Source of the DNA: a virus
IMG/VR virus record: IMGVR_UViG_3300020172_004712
Location: 1 to 34,010 of that record
Length of the DNA: 34,010 nucleotides
Direction: 5' to 3' (one strand)
Of this stretch, positions 20,424-27,098 are shown piece by piece. Both the position numbers and the translations under genes were made by a program. Below the pieces are notes generated by a model. The model searched no databases. It had not been told where the DNA came from and saw only the letters and a program-made list of their open reading frames with translations. How positions within the stretch are numbered: the first letter of the stretch is position 1; each line of letters starts with the position of its first letter.

Positions 20424-21133
20424 GATACACCAGTCAACAAAGGTATTGATACAGGAAATTTATCAATAATTAGATCTTTAACAGCGCGAGCGTAGTCTTG
20501 AATTTCTCTCTGAGCTTCTCCTTCAAGACGCTGATTAAGGAATAGGGCTACTGACTGCAAGCTACATGACCATCTATAGATAACATACATCCCATATGCT
20601 GGAAGGAATAATCTTGCTTGTTCAGCTGCTACGCCATTTTCCATAGCCATATTATAAAGAGCTTCACCCTGTTTAATATAATCTTCTAGCTGTTGAGATA
20701 AAAGCGTTCCAGTCCATGGATCGAGAGGTCCTCCGGATCCTTGCTTTTTATTATCCGGTGCTAGTCTCCATTCTTCTTGTGATGGAATATAAAACTCAGG
20801 CTCAGAAGTTACATATCTTCTACTAGACTCATTCCAAGAATCCATAGTATGATCAGATCCAATAACATACTTCCAATGCTGACGGGCAACCATTAGGGGT
20901 GCCTTAATTTCGAATGTCATAAACGCATGTCTGAAAGGTGACATATGGTTTTCTCTTGCCAAGTAATCAATCAATCTTGCATCTCCTGCAGATAAAGTTG
21001 TTGATTCTTTTGCAAAAGAGGCTCGCGCGGCATTAGCTACACTGAGGTCTGAACCCATTATGTCCACTAATCTTACATAACCTTTGTCTAAAACTTTTTT
21101 AATGGAAGGTTCATTAACTGAATCATATTCCAT
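20420..21133 (-). CDS. thyX: ThyX-like flavin-dependent thymidylate synthase, divergent motif
   Basis: Expected to methylate dUMP to dTMP with FAD. The general frame is kept: MSPFRHAFMTFEIKAPLMV before the motif and EAQREIQDYARAVKDL near the C-terminus. The signature is unusual: in place of RQWFRHRxxSxNExSxRY it reads RQHWKYVIGS, then DHTMDS, then WNESSRRY, so the RHR positions are K-Y-V and six residues are inserted. Activity may be altered. ATG at 21133 has AGGAG six bases upstream and is preferred over the ATGs at 21151 and 21139. 237 aa is normal for ThyX. Confidence 0.82.
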   Translation of the reverse strand: MEYDSVNEPSIKKVLDKGYVRLVDIMGSDLSVANAARASFAKESTTLSAGDARLIDYLARENHMSPFRHAFMTFEIKAPLMVARQHWKYVIGSDHTMDSWNESSRRYVTSEPEFYIPSQEEWRLAPDNKKQGSGGPLDPWTGTLLSQQLEDYIKQGEALYNMAMENGVAAEQARLFLPAYGMYVIYRWSCSLQSVALFLNQRLEGEAQREIQDYARAVKDLIIDKFPVSIPLLTGVS

Positions 21134-21482
21134 TTTCATCTCCTTCATCATCTATGTCTAAATCAGAGTAATATTCTATCATACATTCGTTAAAGTCTTC
21201 AGATATTTTATAGAGTGAAGACAATAAACTACTGTAAACATTATCTCCAGTAGTTATTAGTTGCTCTTCTCCATCTACAGCATTTATTAGAACTTCAGAT
21301 ATATGACTCATGGCATCTGATAAGGACTGCTGGATTAAAAGGAGTTCCTTCAATCCAAGCTTTACATCTTTTTCAAAATGATCTGACATATCTTTTAATT
21401 CATCTGAACTAACAATTTCAGTAAATATCTTTTCAAAATCTTCATTGTCAAAGTTTTCTTTTTCAGGCATGATATTTGTCAC
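21123..21482 (-). CDS. Acidic helical hypothetical protein (119 aa)
   Basis: Predicted almost entirely helical and strongly acidic, ending IDDEGDENGI. The GTG at 21482 forms a GTGA overlap with the ribonucleotide reductase stop; an ATG four codons later (21470) is an alternative, and neither has a clear ribosome site. It lies between ribonucleotide reductase and ThyX, so a regulatory or partner role is possible. No family recognised. Confidence 0.6.
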   Translation of the reverse strand: MTNIMPEKENFDNEDFEKIFTEIVSSDELKDMSDHFEKDVKLGLKELLLIQQSLSDAMSHISEVLINAVDGEEQLITTGDNVYSSLLSSLYKISEDFNECMIEYYSDLDIDDEGDENGI

Positions 21483-23413
21483 TTAATAGGACAAGCTCCA
21501 CCTTCACATTCAAGACTATCTAATAAATCTATATTACTGGAATCAGCAAAATTAATTCCATCTTTAATTTTTGACTTTAGTTTATTATATGTGTCCAATG
21601 TAATTTCTTCATATGGAGCCATAATAAAACCATGATCACTATGAAGGAGAAAGGAAACTGACTTTACCTTATTCTTGTAGTTTTTCTTCATCCACTCTTG
21701 GATTTCAGGAAGCTCTTCTTTACGATAATATACTGTAACACTTACATTATTGTCTGCCCAACTTGTTTGGGCGCGAACTACCCATTCCAGTTGTTGTATG
21801 GCTGTCATTTCTTTTGCCAAGGTGGCGTGTTCAGGTGTTTCACATGGGAATTCTACTACGCAAATTGTATGATTTTCCTTGCCATCTAATCCAATATCAT
21901 ATTGGACTTTATGACCTTTTTCTCTACAATAATTAACCAAAGGATCGTTGCTGCCCATGCGCACGCGTCGAATGTAATATTGTGCATACGCTGGATGAAT
22001 ACCAGGGGTAACTCCAGCTAGAAGACTCAATGTTCCACTGGGCTTAACCGTTGTTAATTTAATTGATTTATTAATCTTAATTTCATTTGACCACTTTTCG
22101 TCAACAGCTTTAAGATTCTTGTAAGCGTCGTCAACCCAAGACAATTGTTCTTCCGTAGCTTGGAGCCAGCCAGTAATACCTTGACCTAATCTTCTATTTC
22201 TTTCAATTACATCTCGACTCTTTTTGTATGGATACGCCAATGTTGTAATAGCTTTTTGAGTCTTATAAAGAAGTGCACTAACATCAAATAGTTCTTCTTT
22301 AGAAGAAATATTGGGTAAGAAAATTTCAGCCAAATTACAAGGCTCACCGTCTTCTAGGCCAATTTCTCCACATGGATTAGTTCCAATAACTTTATTGTCA
22401 TTAACCTTTTCTCCAAGTCGGCCATTCTTACGAATCAAATTACGGTTAATCAAACCATACGGCTCACCAGATCCATCATAGCCTTTCCAGAATTCATCAA
22501 TTATTTCATCATATGAATCTGCGTAAATTGAGTTATTAGAGTTTGCACGCCAAGCTGGAATATCCCCCTTGCCCCAATTCTTAGCCTTTAAGAAAAGGAA
22601 GTCATCAGGATCCCCGATGGCAATTTGAGCAGAGCGACGAGCAGAGCCAGCTACCACTATCTTACCTATTATGTTGGCGATATCTAGGGCATCGATGGAA
22701 CGAATTTTCTTTCCAACTCTAGCATTAAGAATCTCGCATATATTTTGAATTCCCTCGATAAGAACTTCAGGGCCTGACGCTGTTCCTCCAAACGTCTTAA
22801 GAGCTGCACCATATCCACGTACTAGAATAGTACTATAGGTAAAAGACTCTCCAGTTTCGAAGTAACTCTTAAGAACTTTACCAAGCAAGGCTGACCAACC
22901 ATTGCGTGAGTCGCCTACAATAAAATCAGCGTCATTAGTTTTTTCATGGCGAACATATCCCACATTTTGCACTTTGGGGAAATCATGGACGCTAGCTCTT
23001 TCAACTGTGAAACCGACTCCACCGCCGACCATTAAATGGTCCATCAAAAATTGGAAATCTTCAACCTTTGAAATTGTTGTCATCCAACAGTTAACTAAAG
23101 AAACACCACTCATTTTTTCTACCAGGGGTGTACCTAATTGCCACAAACAACGACCGGCAAAAATACCTTTAAGATTGAAGACGTAATCGAATAATCTTTC
23201 TGCTTCTTCTTCCGTGTAATTCGCCCCAATTGCTTGGGCTCCATTAATGCAGCGTTCGATTGTCTCATGCCAATATTCTTTACGACCTAGAGATTCAATG
23301 TCTCTTGAATAAGTTCTACGATAGACTATTTCCCCTAAACCATTAAAGCCCCAAGGTGCTTTTTTATCTGCGTATGAATTAACGAATTCTTTTGAAAGAA
23401 TAATATTTTCCAT
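21479..23413 (-). CDS. Class II ribonucleotide triphosphate reductase, B12-dependent
   Basis: Reduces NTPs to dNTPs using adenosylcobalamin, matching the monomeric Lactobacillus leichmannii type. Active-site thiols and partners: C109 in SLVNCWMTT, N346-C348-E350 in TNPCGEIGL, C359 in GEPCNLAEIF, and the C-terminal redox pair C636 and C641 in LECEGGACPIK. 644 aa is shorter than the L. leichmannii enzyme (739) and typical of phage versions. It needs B12 from the host. AGGAG lies ahead of the ATG. Starts the deoxynucleotide operon with the 236-aa gene upstream. Confidence 0.92.
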   Translation of the reverse strand: MENIILSKEFVNSYADKKAPWGFNGLGEIVYRRTYSRDIESLGRKEYWHETIERCINGAQAIGANYTEEEAERLFDYVFNLKGIFAGRCLWQLGTPLVEKMSGVSLVNCWMTTISKVEDFQFLMDHLMVGGGVGFTVERASVHDFPKVQNVGYVRHEKTNDADFIVGDSRNGWSALLGKVLKSYFETGESFTYSTILVRGYGAALKTFGGTASGPEVLIEGIQNICEILNARVGKKIRSIDALDIANIIGKIVVAGSARRSAQIAIGDPDDFLFLKAKNWGKGDIPAWRANSNNSIYADSYDEIIDEFWKGYDGSGEPYGLINRNLIRKNGRLGEKVNDNKVIGTNPCGEIGLEDGEPCNLAEIFLPNISSKEELFDVSALLYKTQKAITTLAYPYKKSRDVIERNRRLGQGITGWLQATEEQLSWVDDAYKNLKAVDEKWSNEIKINKSIKLTTVKPSGTLSLLAGVTPGIHPAYAQYYIRRVRMGSNDPLVNYCREKGHKVQYDIGLDGKENHTICVVEFPCETPEHATLAKEMTAIQQLEWVVRAQTSWADNNVSVTVYYRKEELPEIQEWMKKNYKNKVKSVSFLLHSDHGFIMAPYEEITLDTYNKLKSKIKDGINFADSSNIDLLDSLECEGGACPIK

Positions 23414-23416
23414 TTG

Positions 23417-24127
23417 TTATGCTCCTATTTTATTTTCTATTTTTCTTATGTATTTAGGGTTTATTTTAGCTATCTCTGTTGATTTTATTTTAGATATTTG
23501 GTCCAATGTATATACCTTATGTATTTGCTTTTCAAAAAAGTATCCACTTCGCCAATTAAATACTTTATTAACAAACACTTTATGATTTACGAACATATTA
23601 CATATTACAGCACCGCCGTATGCTTTGACAATGTTCTTAAATTTATTTTCAATATCCTCACGATTATTTTCATTTATGCAGTCATGACTTACAGCTGACT
23701 CATATAGCCAGTTGTAAGCCTGTCTAGTCATTGGTGCTATATCAATTGGTTCTACGACACCAAGTGTTATTATTTTATTCCTATTTTTAGATATCTCAAG
23801 ATCTTCTTTTAAAACATCTATAAATATCTTAAACCAATCGTCTCTATAGAACTGCTTCCACGCAGTACACCAAAATAACAAGTTACTAGGCGGATCTGGT
23901 ATGGGAGTATTTTCCACTAGAGGAAGTATAGTAGCGCACGCTACCGCTCGTTTAATGTGATCTTTTGCTTCAGTTTCATTACTAAATTTGTTCATTGAAT
24001 TTTTCCACAGGGCAGCGATGTGTTCTGACCAACTTATGTCTGCTATGTACAGTTTTAAGTACTTTTCTGCAACAGAGAGTGGAAGGCTATTGCTATTGAT
24101 AGCTTCTTCTATTTCTTTCATTGACAT
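23417..24127 (-). CDS. Hypothetical protein, 236 aa
   Basis: Mostly helical, with several aromatic and cysteine residues (LLFWCTAWKQFYRDDWF, about 83-99) and a lysine-rich C-terminus. No membrane segment, P-loop or metal motif can be named. The ATG has AAGGA five bases upstream. It is the first gene after the terminator at 24194-24212, and directly upstream of ribonucleotide reductase, so a role in nucleotide supply or early takeover is possible but not shown. Confidence 0.65.
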   Translation of the reverse strand: MSMKEIEEAINSNSLPLSVAEKYLKLYIADISWSEHIAALWKNSMNKFSNETEAKDHIKRAVACATILPLVENTPIPDPPSNLLFWCTAWKQFYRDDWFKIFIDVLKEDLEISKNRNKIITLGVVEPIDIAPMTRQAYNWLYESAVSHDCINENNREDIENKFKNIVKAYGGAVICNMFVNHKVFVNKVFNWRSGYFFEKQIHKVYTLDQISKIKSTEIAKINPKYIRKIENKIGA

Positions 24128-24164
24128 TTGGAATCCTTCATAAGAGTGGATAAACAGGTTAAAA

Positions 24165-24193
24165 GGTATAAAAGGTTGACATTAATAAGACAA
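24165..24193 (-). promoter_or_regulatory. Candidate promoter for the ribonucleotide reductase operon
   Basis: On the minus strand TTGTCT (24193-24188), 17 bases, then TATACC (24170-24165). The -35 box lies in the tail of the terminator hairpin. It would start transcription near 24158 and serve the 236-aa gene, ribonucleotide reductase, ThyX and dCMP deaminase. Both boxes are imperfect. Confidence 0.35.
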
Positions 24194-24212
24194 CCCCGCC
24201 ATTGAGGCGGGG
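24194..24212 (-). terminator. Terminator closing the virion and lysis block
   Basis: CCCCGCC (24194-24200) pairs with GGCGGGG (24206-24212) around a 5-base loop; reading leftward the stem is followed by TTGTCTTATT, a broken but T-rich tail. It separates the structural and holin genes (right) from the nucleotide operon (left). Confidence 0.75.
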
Positions 24213-24245
24213 CTGCTTATAGTTCTTACTTCCTGCATGCACATC

Positions 24246-24254
24246 ATTATAGCA
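24246..24254 (-). promoter_or_regulatory. Extended -10 box just before the terminator
   Basis: The minus strand reads TGCTATAAT at 24254-24246, a perfect extended -10 element. Transcription would start near 24240 and meet the hairpin at 24194-24212 at once, giving a short RNA or an attenuated leader for the nucleotide operon. No -35 box is recognisable. Could be chance in AT-rich DNA. Confidence 0.3.
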
Positions 24255-24286
24255 TGGGCAGCTGGAGACTTGTACGAGATTAACGA

Positions 24287-24484
24287 TTATTTGATAGTTG
24301 CTGCACTTTCGGAGTCGCCCATTTTTGTTGCGACTAAACCCTTAACTACACTTATTGCTGCTGCAACAGCTGCTGTAGCTGCTGACTTGATTTCATCAAC
24401 ACCACCAACAGTATATACAGCAATAAAAGCTTGCGCTGCTGTCCAAATAGCTCTTTCTAAAATATCTTTTTGCAATTTATTCAT
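24287..24484 (-). CDS. Holin, r1t-like (65 aa)
   Basis: Predicted inner-membrane pore that triggers lysis. Two hydrophobic segments: ERAIWTAAQAFIAVYTVGG (9-27) and an alanine-rich helix AATAAVAAAISVVKGLVATK (residues 35-54), ending MGDSESAATIK. This order, with W near the start of helix 1 and KGLVATKxGDxxSA at the end, matches r1t-type holins of actinophages. AAGGTAGGT precedes the ATG, the same site as at the 49-aa gene. It sits next to a second membrane protein (24495-24743). No endolysin is seen in the window. Confidence 0.82.
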   Translation of the reverse strand: MNKLQKDILERAIWTAAQAFIAVYTVGGVDEIKSAATAAVAAAISVVKGLVATKMGDSESAATIK

Positions 24485-24494
24485 AGTACCTACC

Positions 24495-24743
24495 TTAGGA
24501 AAAATTCTTTCTAATTAGCTTCTCTATAAGAAGATGAAAAGTTAAACCTAGCCACACTCCTGTGAATATACTTCCTGTTAATTTATTCTCTGTATGTCTC
24601 CAAAAAGCTCTAGTTAATGTTTCGATCTTTTTGGACTTTATAGCATATATATCATACGCTATAATACCAAGGGCTAAACCGCCCCAAGCTATAACCCCAC
24701 TTTTTTTATCATCTTTCTCTAAGATGAGCGGGGTGCCAAACAC
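24495..24743 (-). CDS. Two-TM membrane protein, actinophage lysis-region type (82 aa)
   Basis: Two predicted membrane segments, GVIAWGGLALGIIAYDIYAI (about 16-35) and GSIFTGVWLGLTFHLLIEKL (about 57-76), with ETLTRAFWRH between them. This layout matches small membrane proteins (recalled as DUF7427) near actinophage lysis genes, which may act with the holin. The GTG at 24743 is chosen because the upstream gene stops at 24745; a longer frame to 25025 runs over that gene and is a shadow. The ribosome site is weak, so translation is probably coupled. Confidence 0.65.
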   Translation of the reverse strand: MFGTPLILEKDDKKSGVIAWGGLALGIIAYDIYAIKSKKIETLTRAFWRHTENKLTGSIFTGVWLGLTFHLLIEKLIRKNFS

Positions 24744-24744
24744 T

Positions 24745-25374
24745 TTAAAGGGCTTTCGCAGAAGCAACTCCGTTAAATTCCTTAACCTTTTCACGACCAT
24801 AATCTCCAGTAGTATTTGCTTGACCGTAACCACTAGTAAACACCACGGTACTAGGAACACCCTTGAATTCATTTGGTTGGAAGAACCCGAAAGATGAGGG
24901 GGCTCCCTGTGCTTCCGTGCGCTGAGCGTGTCCAGTGTTGGCAAAAACATTAGCGGAAGGCACACCGTCAAATATGTAGTTATCATATAAGGCGTAGTCG
25001 TTACTTCTATTCTGTGCATGGCCAAACGTTGAAGGGAATGCAGATGCTCCAGCTAAGCCTTTGAATTCCTGTGGCTTAAATCTTGCACCAACATATCCGG
25101 CACCATCCTGGAAAGTTCCAGATAGTGGATGAATATACAGAGTGGTACCATTTAATAATTGTGACAAGAATCTGTTGCCAGGGAACTGACCGGTGCCTGG
25201 ATCAAAATGATTGTCAGGAGCGCCATCTAAAACATGGCTTGTGCTATATAGCGGATAGAAAGAGTAAGTGCCCGTGCCCTTAGCTTTTCCTGTCATTGAT
25301 GTATATGGATTGACCATTCCAGCAGTGGTTCTACCCTTTAAAACTGGTCTAGGTCCTACGTAAAAAGTGGCCAT
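24745..25374 (-). CDS. Structural-type protein with EFKGV repeats (209 aa)
   Basis: Begins MATFYVGPRPVLKGRTTAG. The N-terminal half is glycine- and aromatic-rich (TGTYSFYPLYSTSHVLDGAP). The C-terminal half has four copies of a motif spaced 31, 35 and 30 residues: EFKGLAGASAF (103), IFDGVPSANVF (134), EFKGVPSTVVF (169) and a truncated EFNGVASAKAL (199), the first three each with a GHAQ or GQA tail. It has the strongest upstream ribosome site of the virion block (AAGGAG). The preceding 62-base gap may hold a promoter (CTATAAAG). A decoration or tail-associated protein is a guess; no named family assigned. Confidence 0.7.
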   Translation of the reverse strand: MATFYVGPRPVLKGRTTAGMVNPYTSMTGKAKGTGTYSFYPLYSTSHVLDGAPDNHFDPGTGQFPGNRFLSQLLNGTTLYIHPLSGTFQDGAGYVGARFKPQEFKGLAGASAFPSTFGHAQNRSNDYALYDNYIFDGVPSANVFANTGHAQRTEAQGAPSSFGFFQPNEFKGVPSTVVFTSGYGQANTTGDYGREKVKEFNGVASAKAL

Positions 25375-25436
25375 TTATTTTCTCCTTATGAAAACTACGT
25401 GACTTTATAGTACAGAAAAATTTGCTTTTTTAAACA

Positions 25437-26702
25437 TTACTCATAATTAATAATTAAATCTGTCAACACAGGGGCAGTCTTGTCATCTAGCATATTCAAA
25501 GTAACTTCTACCCATACCGAGTTAGAGGCGCCTGGATTGCTTAGAGTATAAGTGCCAGAATCGTTATAAATGATTCTATAACTAAACGCGCTGCTGATTA
25601 GGCTTGAGGGAACATTATATATTTTAGGAGTGACGTTAGTCACATTTTCAATAACGTCACCGTCTGGCGCAGTGAACTTAATAATTGTTCTGCCAGTTGA
25701 TAAGAACTTTTCATATCTGATATCCAGGTCTGATAATCCATATGTGTAGATAGCTTTTCCGAGTTCAGTAAAATAATTTCTTTGAATAAACTTGATTCTT
25801 ATTGCAGTTATATCAGTATCTGGGAAAGTGAATGCTACGGGTGGACAATTTCTTATGGTGTCAGCGCCTGTTGTGGACCAACCTCCTGGTGGTACTTTGC
25901 CTATGGCTTCTGTGGTTCCATTGTAGTATGCTTTTTTGTTTAAGGGAGTCCATCCATCAGAATCAGCTAGTGCTGGACTCTGCTTAGAACTGTATTCAAT
26001 GCTGACTAGATCTACGCCAAAAGCAGGATAGGGGTTTATCTTAATCATATTAGTTTTTAGCGACCCCGCTGCTTCTGCAGGTATTTTTACATAGAGCATC
26101 ATCTGTGCTCCAGCCATAGATGTTGACTCAACTATTACATTTCTTTTCCAAACTTTATCAGGAGCATCTAGAATAGCATTATAAATTGGTGTAGTATCAA
26201 TAACTGCACCGTTTCCATCTACCCCTGCAAAATTTGTATCTATTTTAGCCTTAAAAAACTCTGGCACTACTTGACCGGCAGTTGGGCTAGTGAATTTTAA
26301 TTTAGAAAATGAACCGCTAGAAACTTTTGGTAAAGAAATGGTATTATATATAGGATCAAAGCTAAGAAGTTCCGTTCCAGATACAGCGAATGAGGAACCA
26401 ACTAGAGTCGAATAATCTATTTGACTAAAGGAGTGCAGCGAAATAGTATTGGATGTAGCCTCTAAAGCGCTTACTCTATTGGTAAGATCTTCTACAGCTG
26501 AGGATAAGAATTTATGATCTTTAATAACTCTTTCAAAAGCCTGGGATAATTTATTGTCAATAATGTTAGATTTGTTATAGAGATAAACTAAATCTTTATA
26601 ATTTTCTTCTACTCTTTCATTGTAATCAGAACTTTCGACAGGACCGTTATATTGATAGTCTCTTTTTTTAGTGTTAAGTATGTCAGCCATATTAATTGCC
26701 AT
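25437..26702 (-). CDS. Virion protein with coiled-coil N-terminus (421 aa)
   Basis: A probable tail or baseplate protein. Residues about 24-82 are helical with heptads (FLSSAVEDLTNRVSALE), then a SF..IDYS.. stretch and IYNTISLPKV (118-127), then beta-rich sequence. Near the middle VDLVSIEYSSKQSP and FPDTDITAIRIKFIQRNYF resemble the second half of an F5/8-type C (discoidin-like) sheet, followed by an Ig-like end. The same order of parts recurs in the three larger genes upstream. ATG at 26702 overlaps the previous gene by 11 bases; an ATG at 26690 is possible. Confidence 0.7.
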   Translation of the reverse strand: MAINMADILNTKKRDYQYNGPVESSDYNERVEENYKDLVYLYNKSNIIDNKLSQAFERVIKDHKFLSSAVEDLTNRVSALEATSNTISLHSFSQIDYSTLVGSSFAVSGTELLSFDPIYNTISLPKVSSGSFSKLKFTSPTAGQVVPEFFKAKIDTNFAGVDGNGAVIDTTPIYNAILDAPDKVWKRNVIVESTSMAGAQMMLYVKIPAEAAGSLKTNMIKINPYPAFGVDLVSIEYSSKQSPALADSDGWTPLNKKAYYNGTTEAIGKVPPGGWSTTGADTIRNCPPVAFTFPDTDITAIRIKFIQRNYFTELGKAIYTYGLSDLDIRYEKFLSTGRTIIKFTAPDGDVIENVTNVTPKIYNVPSSLISSAFSYRIIYNDSGTYTLSNPGASNSVWVEVTLNMLDDKTAPVLTDLIINYE

Positions 26703-27087
26703 TCTCTAATCTTTGTATTTTATTTAGTAAACGAGAAAGTTTAGAACTGATCTTATTCATTACATCTATTTCTAAAGCTTCTTCCACTGAACCATCTTTG
26801 TCTATAAAAATATTTACATCATCTATAGAGTAAGTTAATCCATCATTTAAATTTACTGCATTAGTGACATCTGCAGTTTCTCCGATAAGGTAACTTAATT
26901 TATTTAAAATATCTATATCTATAGATTCTAGCTCATTTAATATTCTAGTTAAATCTAATTGTAGAAAATTAGTTTCCAAATTTTCACATTGACTTTCTCT
27001 ACTTCCTCTAAATCTTACCCTATTTACTTGAAATAGTGGTTCCCTAATTCTTTGGGTAATTTTTGGATTATTATAAGTTGTAGCCAT
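26692..27087 (-). CDS. Small virion-block protein (131 aa)
   Basis: Begins MATTYNNPKITQRIREPLFQ, a basic proline-containing opening, then helical and acidic (LDLTRILNELESIDIDILNK), with a C-terminal coiled-coil-like end (ISSKLSRLLNKIQRLENG). ATG at 27087 has GAGG four bases upstream; a TTG at 27102 is not needed. It lies between two large tail-type proteins, so a baseplate linker or chaperone is likely by position only. Confidence 0.65.
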   Translation of the reverse strand: MATTYNNPKITQRIREPLFQVNRVRFRGSRESQCENLETNFLQLDLTRILNELESIDIDILNKLSYLIGETADVTNAVNLNDGLTYSIDDVNIFIDKDGSVEEALEIDVMNKISSKLSRLLNKIQRLENGN

Positions 27088-27098
27088 TTTTCCTCTTA

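Noticed and set aside
24234-24241. TGCATGCA palindrome near the terminator
   Set aside because: Only eight bases, not repeated nearby and not paired with another element.
24237-24518. Plus-strand 93-aa frame over the holin gene
   Set aside because: It is the antisense shadow of the alanine-rich holin gene; no ribosome site, and the minus-strand frame matches a known holin layout.
24744-25025. Long upstream extension of the 82-aa membrane protein
   Set aside because: The extension overlaps the repeat-bearing 209-aa gene in another frame and reads as non-protein-like; the GTG at 24743 just after that gene's stop is a better start.
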